DNA of 64,000 nt. Source: Polyangium spumosum. Lineage in GTDB: Bacteria > Myxococcota_A > Polyangia > Polyangiales > Polyangiaceae. The position numbers and the translations under genes were made by a program. Below the pieces are notes generated by a model that was not told the origin of the DNA, made no database searches, and saw only the letters and a program-made list of their open reading frames with translations. The stretch is taken from the NCBI RefSeq assembly GCF_009649845.1, contig NZ_WJIE01000006.1:1-64000 (forward strand). The letters are read 5' to 3'. Every line of letters begins with the position of its first letter. Within the stretch, counting starts at the first letter, position 1. Shown here piece after piece: positions 27,106 to 38,036 of this stretch.

Positions 27106-27141
27106 CCGGGACGTCCCGGGGAGGCTCCGCTCCGCCGGAGC
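27106..27141. terminator. Two adjacent hairpins after the hydroxylase gene
   Basis: A 14-bp palindrome CCGGGACGTCCCGG (27106-27119) begins right after the stop. It is followed by GCTCCG (27124-27129) pairing with CGGAGC (27136-27141). No T-run is present, so intrinsic termination is uncertain. Confidence 0.35.
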
Positions 27142-27200
27142 ACGACCACGCCGCGACGCTCCCCCGTGCCGGCCAAACGTAAATCGGATAGGCTCCTCCC

Positions 27201-30200
27201 GTGCCCGAGAGCCCTCCCAAAGACAGGATGTCGATCGACGAGCTCGAGATCTCGGACGCGGAGATCGCATCCTTCCGCGACGCGCCACCTCCGCCGCCAC
27301 CTCCGGCGCGCCCCGCGCTCACCCCCGCCTCGCTCCCCGTCGTCCCGCGCACGGCGTACGCGGTGAGCGGCGTCTTCGCCGAGGGCGGGATCGGCCGCAT
27401 CCTGAAAGCTCAGGACACCCGGCTCAAGCGTACCGTGGCCATCAAGGAGCTGCTCTCCACGAACGAGGGCGAGGCCGAGCGGTTCGTGCGCGAGGCGATC
27501 ATCACGGCGCGCCTCCAGCACCCCTCGATCGTCCCCGTGCACGAGGCTGGGCGCTGGCCGACGGGCGAGCCCTTCTTCGCGATGAAGCTCATCTCGGGCA
27601 AGCCGCTCGGCGAGGTGATGGACGAGGCCCGCACGCTCGAAGAGCGCCTCGCCCTGCTCCCGCACCTGCTCGCCGTCGCCGACGCGATGGCCTATGCCCA
27701 CAGCCAGAGGATCGTCCATCGCGACCTCAAGCCCGCCAATGTCCTCGTGGGTCGGTTCGGCGAGACCGTCGTCATCGATTGGGGCCTCGCCAAGGACCTG
27801 AACGACGACCTCTCCGAGCCCCTCTCGGGCAAACCCCGGCCCGCCGTCTCGGGCGAAAAATCGGTCAGCGCCCATTTGACCTCGGTCGGCGCCATCATGG
27901 GCACGCCCGCGTACATGCCCCCCGAGCAGGCCTCGGCGAAGCCCGTGGACGAGCGCGCCGACGTGTATGCGATCGGCGCGCTGCTCTACCGCGCGCTCTC
28001 CGGCGTGGCCCCGTACGACGTCCCGGGCGGCGACGTGATCGACGTCGCCATCAAGGTCCTCGAAGCGCCGCCCGTGCCGCTCGCCGAGCGGCAAAAGGGG
28101 CTCCCCGAGGATCTCCTGGCCATCGTGGAGAAAGCCATGGCCCGCGAGGCGGCCCAACGGTATCCGACGGCCAAGGAGCTCGCGGACGACCTGCGCCGCT
28201 TTCAGATGGGCCAGTTCGTCGCGGCACACACGTATTCGAAGGGCGAGATCGTCCGACGCTTCATTCAGCGCCGCCGGACGCCGCTGCTCGTGGGCCTCGC
28301 CGGCGTCGTGGCCCTCACGGTCGTCGGCGTGCTCAGCCTGCATCGAATCATCCAGGAGCGGAACCGGGCGCTGGCGAACGAAATCGAGGCGCAGCGGCAG
28401 GAGGCCGAGGCCCAGGCGCAACGCCTCGAAGCCCAGCAGAAGCAGGCCGAGGCCACGAAGCGCGCCGACGAGCTCACGATCTCGCAGGCCCGCGGCCTCA
28501 TGGACCGGGACCCGAGCCAGGCCATCGCGTGGCTGAAGACGCTCTCGCCGAAGAGCCCGCGTTTCTCGGCGGCGCGCACGCTCGCGGCCGACGCGCTCTC
28601 GCGGGGCATCGGCCGGGTCTTTCGGGGGCACGCCGGCGGCATCAACGCCGTCGCATTCGCGCCCGACGGTCGCACCCTCGCCACGGGGAGCGACGACCGC
28701 ACCGTGCGCATCTGGGACGTCGAAGCGGGCACACACGAGGCCCTCTCGGGGCACGGCGACGAGGTCTGGGCCGTGGCGCATTCGCCCGACGGAAAGCTCC
28801 TCGCCACGGGCGGCAAGGACAAATCCGTGCGGCTCTGGGACCTCGCCGCGGGCACCTCGCGCGTGCTCTCGGGCCACGAGCAATGGGTGACCAGCATCCG
28901 GTTCTCGCCGGACGGGCAATGGATCACCTCGCAGGGCTTCGACGACGGCGTCTTTCTCTGGAACGTCGCCTCCGGGACGGGCAAACGCGTCGCGGTGAAC
29001 AACGGCGTCGAGATGAGCCGCGGCGCGGTCTTCTCCGGCGACAGCCGCGTGCTCGTCCTCGTCGAGAAGGGCAAGCTCGTCGTCTGGGACCTCGCGACCG
29101 ACACGAGCCGCAGCTTTTCGGGACAAACCTCGGTCTGCACGAGCATCGCCGTCTCGAGCGACGGGGCGTCCGTGATCACGGGCGGCGCCGACGGCTCGGT
29201 GCGGCTCTGGAGCACCTCGAAAGGCGCGCTGCGCACGTTCCCCGGGCACACGAAGGAGGTCACGGCCCTCGCCTTCTTGCCGAACGGCGCGGCGTTCGTC
29301 TCCGGCTCGAAGGACCGCGCGGTGCGCCACGCCGACCTCTCGAATGGCGCGACCCGGCTGCTCGGTCAATATGGCGGCGAGATCAAGACGCTCGCCGTCT
29401 CCCCCGACGGCAGCCGCGTCGCCGCGGTGGGGCAGGACAAGAACGTGGTCTTGTGGGACATCGCCAATGGGCAACGCCGGACGCTCGGCGGGTTCCAGGA
29501 TTGGCTCGGGCTCCACGGCGTCGCCTTCTCGCCGGACGGCAAGCGCCTCGCCGCGGCGGGGTTCGACCAGACGATGCGGGTCTGGGAGCTCGGCGCGCAG
29601 GTCGATCGCGTGGCCGGCGAGCACGACGGCGCAGCGACGAGCGCGAGCTTCTTGCCCGACGGCAAGCGCGTCGTCTCGGCGGGCAACGACGGCACGATCC
29701 GCCTCTTCGACCTCACCTCCGGCGCGCCCCGCGTCGTCGATCGACATGGCGGCAAGGTGAGCGATCTGCGCGTCTTTCCGGACGGCAATGCCGTCGCCTC
29801 GGCGGGCGAGGACGGCGCCGTGCGTATCACCTCCCTCGCGGGCTCGGGCGAGGCGCCGCGGGTTTGGCGGGGCCACGCGGGGCGCGTCGCGCGGATCGCC
29901 ATTTCACCGGACGGAAAGCGCCTCGCCTCGGGCGGCGCCGACAGGAAGGTCCGGCTCTGGGACGTCGCGACCGGCGAGGCCGAGGTCCTCTACGAGCACG
30001 ACAAACCCGTCGAGGCGCTCGCCTTTTCGCCGGACGGCGCGGCGCTCGCGACGGGCGGCGCGGACAGGAGCGTGCGCATCTATCGGTTCGCGACGAAAGA
30101 AGCGAAGACGCTCGGCACCTACGAGCGCCCCGTCCGCGCCGTCGCGTTTTCGCCCGACGGAAAGACCCTCGCCTCGGGCAGCGCCGACCATACCATCGGC

Positions 30201-30689
30201 CTCTGGGACCTCGCGACCGAGAAGGGGCGGGTGATCGACGCGAGCGGCAATGGCGTCACGCAGATCGTGTTTTTCCCGGACGGCGCCACGTTCGCCTCGC
30301 TCGGCTCCGAGCCCTCCGTGCGGCTCTGGGAGACGGCGACCGGAAAGGGCCGGGACATCCTGCGCGGGCACGGGAAAACCGTGGAGAGCGTCTCGATCTC
30401 CCCCGACGGCAAGCGGATCGCCTCGGCGAGCCTCGACGGCACCGTCCGCATCTGGGACCTCCAGAGCCACGAGGATCGGCCGCTCGTGGGGCACGCGGGT
30501 GGCGTCTCCTCGGTCACCTTCGCGCCGGACGGCCGGACGCTCGTCACGACGGGCCAGGACGGGACGGTGCGGCTCTGGGGCGACGACCTGCCCGCGGACG
30601 AGGCCGGCCTGCGGGCCTGGCTCGACGCGGCGACGAAGGACGTCGTGCACCTCGACGAGCGCCCGGCGTCGGCCGAGCCTGCGCGCTGA
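27201..30689 (+). CDS. Membrane Ser/Thr protein kinase with C-terminal WD40 propellers
   Basis: A 1162-residue Hanks-type kinase. The kinase domain (residues about 50-340) has a FAEGGIGRIL glycine loop, VAIKEL lysine, H173-R-D-L-K-P-A-N and DWG in place of DFG (VIDWGLAK), a common variant in such proteins. One TM helix (LLVGLAGVVALTVVGVLSL) at about residue 360 is followed by a short coiled coil (EIEAQRQEAEAQAQRLEAQQ). About 15-16 WD40 repeats follow (FRGHAGGINAVAFAPDGR and similar), probably two seven- or eight-bladed propellers, which by topology would face the periplasm. The start is GTG at 27201, 6 nt after TAGGCT. Confidence 0.93.
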   Translation: MPESPPKDRMSIDELEISDAEIASFRDAPPPPPPPARPALTPASLPVVPRTAYAVSGVFAEGGIGRILKAQDTRLKRTVAIKELLSTNEGEAERFVREAIITARLQHPSIVPVHEAGRWPTGEPFFAMKLISGKPLGEVMDEARTLEERLALLPHLLAVADAMAYAHSQRIVHRDLKPANVLVGRFGETVVIDWGLAKDLNDDLSEPLSGKPRPAVSGEKSVSAHLTSVGAIMGTPAYMPPEQASAKPVDERADVYAIGALLYRALSGVAPYDVPGGDVIDVAIKVLEAPPVPLAERQKGLPEDLLAIVEKAMAREAAQRYPTAKELADDLRRFQMGQFVAAHTYSKGEIVRRFIQRRRTPLLVGLAGVVALTVVGVLSLHRIIQERNRALANEIEAQRQEAEAQAQRLEAQQKQAEATKRADELTISQARGLMDRDPSQAIAWLKTLSPKSPRFSAARTLAADALSRGIGRVFRGHAGGINAVAFAPDGRTLATGSDDRTVRIWDVEAGTHEALSGHGDEVWAVAHSPDGKLLATGGKDKSVRLWDLAAGTSRVLSGHEQWVTSIRFSPDGQWITSQGFDDGVFLWNVASGTGKRVAVNNGVEMSRGAVFSGDSRVLVLVEKGKLVVWDLATDTSRSFSGQTSVCTSIAVSSDGASVITGGADGSVRLWSTSKGALRTFPGHTKEVTALAFLPNGAAFVSGSKDRAVRHADLSNGATRLLGQYGGEIKTLAVSPDGSRVAAVGQDKNVVLWDIANGQRRTLGGFQDWLGLHGVAFSPDGKRLAAAGFDQTMRVWELGAQVDRVAGEHDGAATSASFLPDGKRVVSAGNDGTIRLFDLTSGAPRVVDRHGGKVSDLRVFPDGNAVASAGEDGAVRITSLAGSGEAPRVWRGHAGRVARIAISPDGKRLASGGADRKVRLWDVATGEAEVLYEHDKPVEALAFSPDGAALATGGADRSVRIYRFATKEAKTLGTYERPVRAVAFSPDGKTLASGSADHTIGLWDLATEKGRVIDASGNGVTQIVFFPDGATFASLGSEPSVRLWETATGKGRDILRGHGKTVESVSISPDGKRIASASLDGTVRIWDLQSHEDRPLVGHAGGVSSVTFAPDGRTLVTTGQDGTVRLWGDDLPADEAGLRAWLDAATKDVVHLDERPASAEPAR

Positions 30690-30758
30690 CGCCCTCTCCT
30701 CGCCCGAATCCCCCTACCGCCGCGCCCCGGGAGCCCTAGCCTCACAGCGGGGGTTTCC

Positions 30759-32138
30759 GTGGTGAATGGCGGCTCGTGGTCTCGACGTCGCGCCTGGGTC
30801 TTCGTGCTCGCTTGCTGGGCGCTCCTGTTCGGCGCGTCCGCGCGTGGGCAGGCGGAGAGGCCCATCGTGTACGTCGCGCCCATTCGTGGCGAGATCGACA
30901 ATGGCCTCGCGCCCTACGTGCAGCGCGCCGTGCGTGAAGCCGAGCAGGCCGGCGCCGCCGCGCTCGTCTTGCCGATCGACACCTTCGGCGGGCGCGTGGA
31001 CGCGGCCGTCGTCATTCGAGACGCCCTGCTCGGCGCGAAGGTCCCGACCGTCGCCTTCATCTCGCCGCGGGCGATCTCTGCGGGCGCGCTCATCGCGCTC
31101 GCGGCCGAGGACATCGCCATGACCACGGGCGCGACGATCGGGGCCGCGGCGCCCGTGCTCGCCGGTCCCCAGGGGCAAGCCGCGCCCGCCGGCGAGAAGG
31201 CGACCTCGTACGTACGCAAAGAGTTCCGCGCGACCGCGGAGGCGCGCGGCCGGGAGCCATTGCTCTTCGAGGCCATGGTCGACGAGGACGTCGAGGTCCC
31301 GGACGTCGTCGCGAAAGGCAAGCTGCTCACCCTGACGACCGACGAGGCGCTCGCGCTCGGCGCCGCCAGTTATCGCGCCGAGACCCTCGACGAGGTCCTG
31401 GCCGAACGAGGTTTGTCCGACGCGGAGATTCGTTCGCTCACCCCGAACTGGGCGGAGAAGCTCGTCCGGTTCTCGACCTCGGCCGCCGTCAGCTCGCTCC
31501 TGCTCGGGCTCGGCATGCTGGGGCTCTTCGTGGAGATCCGCACCCCGGGGTTTGGCGCGCCAGGCATCGTCGGGCTCGTTTGCCTCGCCCTGTTTTTCTG
31601 GTCGCACGCGATCATCGCGCTCGTGGGCTGGGAGGAGCTCGCGCTCGTGGGCGGCGGGATCGCGCTCCTCTTGCTGGAGATCTTCGTGATCCCCGGGTTT
31701 GGCCTGGCAGGCGTCCTCGGCGTGGCGGCCTTGCTCGCGGGGCTCGGGATGAGCTTCGTCGGCGCGGGCGTGACCACGGCGGGTATCGTCTCGGCCGCCG
31801 CGCAGGTCGCCGTCGCGCTCGCCGTCACGCTCGTCGGGGCCGCGCTCCTCTTGCGGTTCCTCCCGCGATTGCCGTTCGGTCGGCGGCTCGTCCTCGAGAC
31901 GGGGCACCCGGATCACGCGCTCCCCTTCGAGCCCTCGCCCCTCGACGCGATCCTGCCCGGCGACCTCGGCAAGGCGGCCTCGCCGCTGCGCCCCTCGGGC
32001 GTCGCGGAGATCACGGGCGCGCGGGTCGATGCGATCTCCGAGGGTGAATTCATTCCGGCCGGCACGGCGCTCGAAGTCCTCCGCGTGGAGCGGAGCCACG
32101 TCGTCGTCCGCCGCGCTTTCGAGAAAGAAAAGGGGTGA
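30759..32138 (+). CDS. NfeD-family protein with ClpP-class serine protease domain
   Basis: A 459-residue membrane protein of the long NfeD (NfeD1b) type. A signal peptide or first TM lies at residues 10-28. The ClpP/SppA-like protease domain has [10 protein letters not shown], and the candidate nucleophile S107 in [18 protein letters not shown], with the usual catalytic lysine probably in [11 protein letters not shown]. Four to five TM helices follow ([32 protein letters not shown]), then a C-terminal beta-barrel NfeD domain ([16 protein letters not shown]). NfeD proteins act with SPFH/flotillin proteins in membrane microdomains. The floA gene starts 4 bp after the stop, confirming the operon. 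Confidence 0.92.
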   Translation: MVNGGSWSRRRAWVFVLACWALLFGASARGQAERPIVYVAPIRGEIDNGLAPYVQRAVREAEQAGAAALVLPIDTFGGRVDAAVVIRDALLGAKVPTVAFISPRAISAGALIALAAEDIAMTTGATIGAAAPVLAGPQGQAAPAGEKATSYVRKEFRATAEARGREPLLFEAMVDEDVEVPDVVAKGKLLTLTTDEALALGAASYRAETLDEVLAERGLSDAEIRSLTPNWAEKLVRFSTSAAVSSLLLGLGMLGLFVEIRTPGFGAPGIVGLVCLALFFWSHAIIALVGWEELALVGGGIALLLLEIFVIPGFGLAGVLGVAALLAGLGMSFVGAGVTTAGIVSAAAQVAVALAVTLVGAALLLRFLPRLPFGRRLVLETGHPDHALPFEPSPLDAILPGDLGKAASPLRPSGVAEITGARVDAISEGEFIPAGTALEVLRVERSHVVVRRAFEKEKG

Positions 32139-32142
32139 TCAC

Positions 32143-33126
32143 ATGTTCGGCGTGGAGCTCGGGATCATCGGGATCGTCGCCCTCGTGCTCGTGGGCCTGT
32201 TCGTCGTCCTCTATCTGGTCCCCGTGCCGCTCTGGATCGCGGCGTGGGCCTCGGGGGCGTACGTGGGTTTGTCGTCGCTCGTCGGCATGCGGTTCCGAAG
32301 GGTGCCGCCGGGCACCGTCGTCAATGCGCGGATCAGCGCGGTGAAGGCCGGGCTCGACGTGTCCACGAACGACCTCGAGGCGCATTACCTCGCGGGTGGC
32401 CATGTCGAGCGCGTGGTCAATGCCCTCATTTCGGCGGACAAGGCGAACATCCAGCTCCCGCTCAAGCGCGCCGCCGCGATCGACCTCGCCGGCCGGGACG
32501 TGCTCGAGGCCGTGAAGATGTCCGTATTGCCGAAGGTGATCGAGACGCCGCGGGTCGCCGCGGTCGCGAAGGACGGCATCCAGCTCATCGCGATCGCCCG
32601 CGTCACGGTGCGCGCGAACCTCGACCGGCTCGTCGGCGGCGCCGGGGAGGAGACGATCATCGCGCGTGTCGGCGAGGGAATGGTGAGCACCATCGGCTCG
32701 GCCGGCAGCCACAAGGAGGTGCTGGAGAACCCCGATCACATCTCGAAGAACATCCTCGCGCGCGGGCTCGACGCGGGCACGGCGTTCGAGATCCTCTCGA
32801 TCGACATCGCGGACGTGGACGTGGGCGCGAACATCGGCGCGAAATTGCAGATCGACCAGGCGAACGCGGACAAACAGATCGCGCAGGCCAAGGCGGAGGA
32901 GCGCCGGGCGATGGCCGTGGCCCAGGAGCAGGAGATGCGGGCGCTGGTCGTGGAGGCCGAGGCGGACGTGCCGCGCGCCATGGCCGAGGCGTTCCGCTCG
33001 GGGAACCTCGGCATCTTCGATTATCACCGGATGCGGAACCTCGAGGCGGACACGTCCATGCGGCATTCGGTCGCGAACGACGTGTCGAGCGACGTCAGGC
33101 CCGCCATCGGGCAGACGCGCAGGTGA
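32143..33126 (+). CDS. floA: Flotillin-like protein FloA
   Basis: A 327-residue SPFH-family scaffold protein. Its N-terminal membrane segment ([20 protein letters not shown]) is followed by the conserved FloA core: [60 protein letters not shown], and the C-terminal coiled-coil region [20 protein letters not shown]. FloA proteins assemble functional membrane microdomains and interact with NfeD. A good ribosome-binding site (AAAAGGGG) overlaps the nfeD stop. ATG at 32143 starts directly at the membrane segment. Confidence 0.95.
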   Translation: MFGVELGIIGIVALVLVGLFVVLYLVPVPLWIAAWASGAYVGLSSLVGMRFRRVPPGTVVNARISAVKAGLDVSTNDLEAHYLAGGHVERVVNALISADKANIQLPLKRAAAIDLAGRDVLEAVKMSVLPKVIETPRVAAVAKDGIQLIAIARVTVRANLDRLVGGAGEETIIARVGEGMVSTIGSAGSHKEVLENPDHISKNILARGLDAGTAFEILSIDIADVDVGANIGAKLQIDQANADKQIAQAKAEERRAMAVAQEQEMRALVVEAEADVPRAMAEAFRSGNLGIFDYHRMRNLEADTSMRHSVANDVSSDVRPAIGQTRR

Positions 33127-33129
33127 GCC

Positions 33130-33585
33130 GTGGACGCGCTCGTCTCGCTGCTCATCCTGATGTTTTTTTTGCTGGTGCCGCTCCTGCCCGCGCTGTTCGC
33201 GCGGGCCGCCCAGAAGGCTCAAAAGCGCGCCGAGCAGGCGTTCGTGGAGCACAGGCGCGCCGTGGCGGAGGCCTCGCGGCAGAGGTTGCCATCCCCGTCG
33301 CGCCCCCTGCCCGCGCGGGCCCACCCCGAATATCGATCGCTGGAGGAGATCCCCGCGCGCCCAGTCTCGCTGGAAAAACTCCCGCCGCGGGCGTCCGCGC
33401 TCGAAGAGATGCTGCCCGAGGTCCCGAGCACGCTCGAAGGGACCCCCGAGCCGCCCTCGCCCGTCGCCCCCGAGCCGCGCCGGCTCGCCCGACGCGCGCC
33501 GCTGGTTCGTTTGGAAAAACCTTCCGACGTGCGCCGCGCGATCCTGCTCGCGACCCTGCTCGGCCGGCCGCGCGGCGCCGATTGA
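33130..33585 (+). CDS. Small membrane-anchored protein in the nfeD-floA operon
   Basis: A 151-residue protein starting at GTG 33130, 3 bp after the floA stop. A single N-terminal TM helix (LVSLLILMFFLLVPLLPALF) is followed by a basic, Gln/Arg-rich helix (ARAAQKAQKRAEQAF) and a Pro/Glu/Arg-rich disordered cytoplasmic tail. No known domain is visible. Its position suggests a partner of FloA/NfeD in membrane organisation; this is inferred from gene order only. The 3' end is 2 bp from the stop of the convergent SIMPL gene. Confidence 0.72.
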   Translation: MDALVSLLILMFFLLVPLLPALFARAAQKAQKRAEQAFVEHRRAVAEASRQRLPSPSRPLPARAHPEYRSLEEIPARPVSLEKLPPRASALEEMLPEVPSTLEGTPEPPSPVAPEPRRLARRAPLVRLEKPSDVRRAILLATLLGRPRGAD

Positions 33586-33587
33586 GA

Positions 33588-34397
33588 TCAGTCGTCCTTC
33601 GCCTCGGCAGGCGCGGGCGCCTTCTTGATGCCGAAGACGACCTCGATCGAGGTCGAATACGTCACCTCGCCCGGCGCGAGGGGCGGGCCGCCGCCGCCCC
33701 ATTTCGCCTCGGCCGACGCGAACATCGGCATGGGGCCGATCGGGCCGCGGCCGATCACCTCGCTCACGCTGATCACCGGCCCGAGCTCGAGCCCCGCGAG
33801 CTTCGCCAGCGCCTCGGCGCGCGCCTTCGCGTCCGCGACCGCCTTCTCCCGCGCCGCGGCCTCGAGCGGCTTCGTCTCGTCGATGCCGAAGCTCACGCTC
33901 CACACGTTGTTCGCCCCCGCGTCGACGGCCGCCTGCAGCACCTGGCTCGCCTTCGACACGTCGCGGATCGTCACCTCCACCGTGTTGCTGACGCGGTATT
34001 TCACGGCCGGCGCGGGCGGCGCGGCGGGCGAAGGCGCGGCCGCGGGCATGGGCATCGGCGGCTCGACGTAGGGTCGCTCGACCTGAATCGAGAAATTCGC
34101 CGTTTGCAGGTCCTTGTCCTCGATCCCGAGCTTCTTCAGCGCGCCCATGATCGCCTTCATCCGCGCGCTCGTCTGGTTCATCGCCTCCTCGACCGTCGCG
34201 GCCGAGGCCTCGACGCCGAGGCTCGTGCGCGCGATGTCGGGGCTGCCCTTGGCCTCGCCCTGGCCGACGACGGTGATGTGGCGGATCGCCTGGTGCGGCG
34301 CGCCGCGAGAGCCGTGATGAGGCCCGGCGCCGCAGCCGAGCAGCCCGAATGACGCGGGGACGAGCAGGACGAACGCGAGCACGGAACCGAAGCGCAT
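33588..34397 (-). CDS. SIMPL-domain (DUF541) lipoprotein
   Basis: A 269-residue envelope lipoprotein: signal [20 protein letters not shown] ending in GC, then a short His/Gly linker. The SIMPL fold covers about residues 40-255 ([79 protein letters not shown]). Family members are periplasmic or outer-membrane proteins linked to oxidative stress or membrane integrity, with no settled biochemistry. A Met/Pro/Ala-rich insert lies in the middle. The start at 34397 begins the signal peptide and is preceded by AGGAGG. It is divergent from the hybrid kinase. Confidence 0.9.
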   Translation of the reverse strand: MRFGSVLAFVLLVPASFGLLGCGAGPHHGSRGAPHQAIRHITVVGQGEAKGSPDIARTSLGVEASAATVEEAMNQTSARMKAIMGALKKLGIEDKDLQTANFSIQVERPYVEPPMPMPAAAPSPAAPPAPAVKYRVSNTVEVTIRDVSKASQVLQAAVDAGANNVWSVSFGIDETKPLEAAAREKAVADAKARAEALAKLAGLELGPVISVSEVIGRGPIGPMPMFASAEAKWGGGGPPLAPGEVTYSTSIEVVFGIKKAPAPAEAKDD

Positions 34398-34631
34398 ACG
34401 AAAGATCCTCCTGACGGAAATCACGCCGAGCGACCACACACGTCGAGGGCGGCCGCCCGGACTCTGGCAGATGGTCACGCCGGTGTCGAGTTCTCCCGAT
34501 TGTTCCGGGGCCGGGTTGGAAGGGATCGTGCAAGAGCGTCGAATCGTCCACGCCGTGCGCAATGTTCGTACCCGACGCGCACGGAGGCGCGGCCGAGCGA
34601 CAGCGCACGAGCGGCGCATCAGGACGACGAT

Positions 34632-37600
34632 ATGCCTGGGCGAGCCACATTCTCCTCCGCGCGACGGCAACGTCCGAGGATCGGCCCCGACGAGCGCGAT
34701 TCGCGCGACCGACGCGGGCGCTCCTCGGCGCGCCTGCCCGACTTTCGCGCGCTCTTCGAGTCCGCGCCGGAGAGTTATTTCGTCGTCGACGCGAGCCTCA
34801 CCCTCGTGGCCGCGAGCAACGCCTTTTTGCGCACGAGGCTGGTCACGCGCGAGGCGATCCTCGGCCGCCACCTGTTCGACGTCTTTCCGGATAACCCCGA
34901 CGATCCGAACGCCACGGGCATGCGCAACCTGCGGGCCTCGCTCGAGCGCGTCTTCGCGACCGGGGTCGCCGACACGATGGCCGTGCAGAAGTACGACATT
35001 CGCGTGCCCGAATCGGAGGGCGGGGGCTTCACCGAGCGGTATTACAGCCCGACGAATACGCCGGTCCTCGACGAGAACGGGCGGGTCACGCACGTCCTCC
35101 ACCGCGGCGAGGACGTGACCGAGTTCGTCCACCTGAGGCAACTCGGCGGCGAACAGCGCCGGATCGTCGAGGCGGAGCGGTCGCGCGCGCACCGGATGGA
35201 GGAGGAGCTCTACCACCGCGCCCAGGAGATCCAGCGGGCCAATGAGGAGCTCCGTATCGCGAACGAGAAGCTCAGCCGGTTGGACGAGCTCAAGACCCGC
35301 TTCTTCTCCAACGTGAGCCACGAGTTCCGCACGCCGCTCACGCTCATGCTGGGACCGGTCGAGGAGCTGCTGCACGGCGCGCATGGCCCGCTCTCGGCCG
35401 AGCAGCGCCACGAAATCGAGGTCGTGCGGCGCAACGCGCGCCGGCTGCTCAGGCTCGTCAATGCCCTGCTCGATTTCTCGCGGATCGAGGCCGCGGCCGT
35501 GCAGGTGGCTCACGAGCCGACCGACCTCGCCGCCTTCACGGCGGAGCTCGCGAATACCTTCCGCTCGGTCGTCGAGCGGGCCGGGCTCCATTTCGTCGTC
35601 GATTGCCCGCCGCTCCCGGAGCCGGTCCACGTCGACCGCGACATGTGGGAGAAGATCGTCTCGAACCTCGTCTCGAACGCCTTCAAATTCACGTTCGAGG
35701 GGACGATCGAGGTCTCGCTCCGCTGGAAGGGCGAGCAGGTGGAGCTCGTGGTGCGCGACTCCGGCACGGGGATCCCCGCAGACGAGCTGCCGCGGCTCTT
35801 CGAGCGTTTTCATCGCGTGCCGCGCGCGCGCGGGCGCACGTTCGAGGGCTCGGGCATCGGGCTCGCGCTCGTCCGCGAGCTCGTCGGCTTCCACGAAGGC
35901 AAGGTCTCCGTCACGAGCACCCTCGGCAAAGGCAGCACGTTCACGGTCTCCATTCCCACGGGCAAAGCGCACCTGCCCGCCGAGCGCCTCGGCGCCGAAC
36001 GCGAGCACGGCCTCTCGGCCACGACCGCCGCGGCCTTCGCGGAGGAGGCGTCACACTGGATCGACGCGCCCGCGCGGCTCCTCGACCAGGCCCCCCCGTC
36101 CTCGAGCCTCGCGCCCGCGATCACCCGCGCCCGCGTCCTGCTCGCCGAGGACAACGCCGACATGCAGCGTTACGTCCGCCGCCTGCTCGAGCCGCTCTAC
36201 GACGTCGAGGTCGCCTCGAACGGGATCGAGGCGCTCGAGCGGGCCCGCGAGCACGTCCCCGATCTGATCCTCACGGACGTGATGATGCCGGGCCTCGACG
36301 GCAGCGCGCTCCTCCGCGCGTTGCGGACCGATCCGCGGACGCAGACCGTGCCCGTGGTGATGCTCTCGGCCCGCGCCAGCGAATCGGCGCGGGTGGAGGG
36401 CGCCCTGCTCGGCGCCGACGATTACCTGGTCAAACCTTTCTCGCCGCGGGAGCTGCTCGCGCGGGTCGGCTCGCGGCTCGAGCTCGCGCGGCTGCGCCGG
36501 CAGGTGGCGCACGAGACAGAGCGCCTGCGCGAGAGCGAAAGACGCTTCCGCACGATGGCCGACAACGCGCCGGTCGTCATCTGGGTGACCGACGCGTCCG
36601 GGTCGTGCGAATACATCAACGACACCTGGCAGCGGCTCACGGGTCAATCGCCGGAGCAGTCCCAGGGCTTCGGCTGGCTCGACATGGTGCACCCCGAGGA
36701 TCGGCCACGCGCCGAGGAGATCTTCAGCGCCACTGTGCGCCGTCAGGAGCCGGTCACGCTCGAGTATCGCTTGCGATTGACGGACGGCTCGTACCGGTGG
36801 TTCCTCGATCACGGCGTCCCGCGGCGCGGCGAGGACGGCGGCGTCCTCGGCTTCATCGGCTCGTGCACCGACATCACGGAGCGCAAGCAGGCCGAGCAGA
36901 TGCAGGCGGAGGCGGACCGCCGCAAAGACGAGTTCCTCGCGATGCTCGCGCACGAGCTCAGGAACCCGCTCGCGCCCATGCGGATGGCGCTGCACATCAT
37001 CCGGGCGCGGCAGGCGTGCCCCGGCACCGAGCGGCACCTCCAGATCCTGGAGCGACAAACCGACAACCTCGCCCGCCTCGTCGACGACCTGCTCGACGTC
37101 TCCCGGCTGACCCGGGGCAAGATCGAGCTCCGCAAGGAGCGGATCGACGTCGCGTCCGTGGTCTCACGCGCCCTCGACGCGACACGCGGGCTCATCGAGG
37201 CGCGACGGCACGTGATCACCGTCGAATTGCCGGACGAACCCGTGGCCATCTTCGCGGACGCGGTTCGTATGGAGCAGGTCCTCGTCAATCTGCTCACGAA
37301 CGCGGCGAAATACACCGATCCGGGCGGTCACATCGTCGTCCACGTCGAGCGGATCGACGGTCGGGTCGAGCTCTCCGTCGCCGACGACGGTGTCGGAATC
37401 GCGCCGCAGATGCTCGATCGGGTCTTCCACATCTTCGAGCAGGCCGAGCGCACCCTCGACCGGGCCCAGGGCGGGCTCGGGATCGGGCTCTCCATCGTCC
37501 GGCGGTTGGTCGAGATGCACGGCGGGACGGTCGAGGCGCGGAGCCGCGGCCTCGGGCACGGCAGCACGTTCCTCGTGTGGTTGCCGGTCGCGCCCGACGC

Positions 37601-38033
37601 GCCGGCCGAGGCCTCGAACGACCGGGAGAACGCAGAGCACAACGCGACGACGCTGCCACACCCGGGCCGGCGGTTACGTGTCCTCGTGGTGGACGACAAC
37701 GTCGACGCCGCGGCCATGATCGGGGAGCTCGCGCGGCATGCGGGCCACGAGGTCCGGATCGTGCACGACGGGCTCTCCGCGCTCGCGGCGGCGGGCGAGC
37801 AGCGCCCCGAGATCGTTTTTCTCGATATTGGTTTGCCCGGGATGGATGGCTACGAGGTCGCCCGCCGGCTGCGCGCCTCCGCGGAGCGCCCGGAGAAGCT
37901 CATCGCGCTGACCGGTTATGGCCAGGAGTCGGACCGCCGCCTCGCCCTGGCGGCCGGCTTCACGCAGCACCTCGTGAAGCCGGCCCAGCCCGACGTGGTC
38001 CTCGGCCTGCTCCAGGCCGCGGCCGCGGCGTAG
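34632..38033 (+). CDS. Double-module hybrid histidine kinase (PAS-HK-REC-PAS-HK-REC)
   Basis: A 1133-residue soluble signalling protein. In order: N-terminal PAS ([16 protein letters not shown]), a short coiled coil, a first HisKA with H230 ([11 protein letters not shown]) and ATPase ([29 protein letters not shown]). Then a receiver with D549 ([13 protein letters not shown]) and KPFSP, a second PAS with PAC ([13 protein letters not shown]), a second HisKA with H774 ([13 protein letters not shown]) and ATPase ([28 protein letters not shown]), and a terminal receiver with D1065 ([13 protein letters not shown]). No TM segments, so the signals are cytoplasmic. ATG 34632 follows AGGACGA; further upstream reading is basic and not PAS-like. 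Confidence 0.93.
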   Translation: MPGRATFSSARRQRPRIGPDERDSRDRRGRSSARLPDFRALFESAPESYFVVDASLTLVAASNAFLRTRLVTREAILGRHLFDVFPDNPDDPNATGMRNLRASLERVFATGVADTMAVQKYDIRVPESEGGGFTERYYSPTNTPVLDENGRVTHVLHRGEDVTEFVHLRQLGGEQRRIVEAERSRAHRMEEELYHRAQEIQRANEELRIANEKLSRLDELKTRFFSNVSHEFRTPLTLMLGPVEELLHGAHGPLSAEQRHEIEVVRRNARRLLRLVNALLDFSRIEAAAVQVAHEPTDLAAFTAELANTFRSVVERAGLHFVVDCPPLPEPVHVDRDMWEKIVSNLVSNAFKFTFEGTIEVSLRWKGEQVELVVRDSGTGIPADELPRLFERFHRVPRARGRTFEGSGIGLALVRELVGFHEGKVSVTSTLGKGSTFTVSIPTGKAHLPAERLGAEREHGLSATTAAAFAEEASHWIDAPARLLDQAPPSSSLAPAITRARVLLAEDNADMQRYVRRLLEPLYDVEVASNGIEALERAREHVPDLILTDVMMPGLDGSALLRALRTDPRTQTVPVVMLSARASESARVEGALLGADDYLVKPFSPRELLARVGSRLELARLRRQVAHETERLRESERRFRTMADNAPVVIWVTDASGSCEYINDTWQRLTGQSPEQSQGFGWLDMVHPEDRPRAEEIFSATVRRQEPVTLEYRLRLTDGSYRWFLDHGVPRRGEDGGVLGFIGSCTDITERKQAEQMQAEADRRKDEFLAMLAHELRNPLAPMRMALHIIRARQACPGTERHLQILERQTDNLARLVDDLLDVSRLTRGKIELRKERIDVASVVSRALDATRGLIEARRHVITVELPDEPVAIFADAVRMEQVLVNLLTNAAKYTDPGGHIVVHVERIDGRVELSVADDGVGIAPQMLDRVFHIFEQAERTLDRAQGGLGIGLSIVRRLVEMHGGTVEARSRGLGHGSTFLVWLPVAPDAPAEASNDRENAEHNATTLPHPGRRLRVLVVDDNVDAAAMIGELARHAGHEVRIVHDGLSALAAAGEQRPEIVFLDIGLPGMDGYEVARRLRASAERPEKLIALTGYGQESDRRLALAAGFTQHLVKPAQPDVVLGLLQAAAAA

Positions 38034-38036
38034 GCC

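Noticed and set aside
30759-33585. Phage-related Clp protease/prohead locus
   Set aside because: The ClpP-like domain belongs to an NfeD protein next to FloA; no phage structural genes are present.
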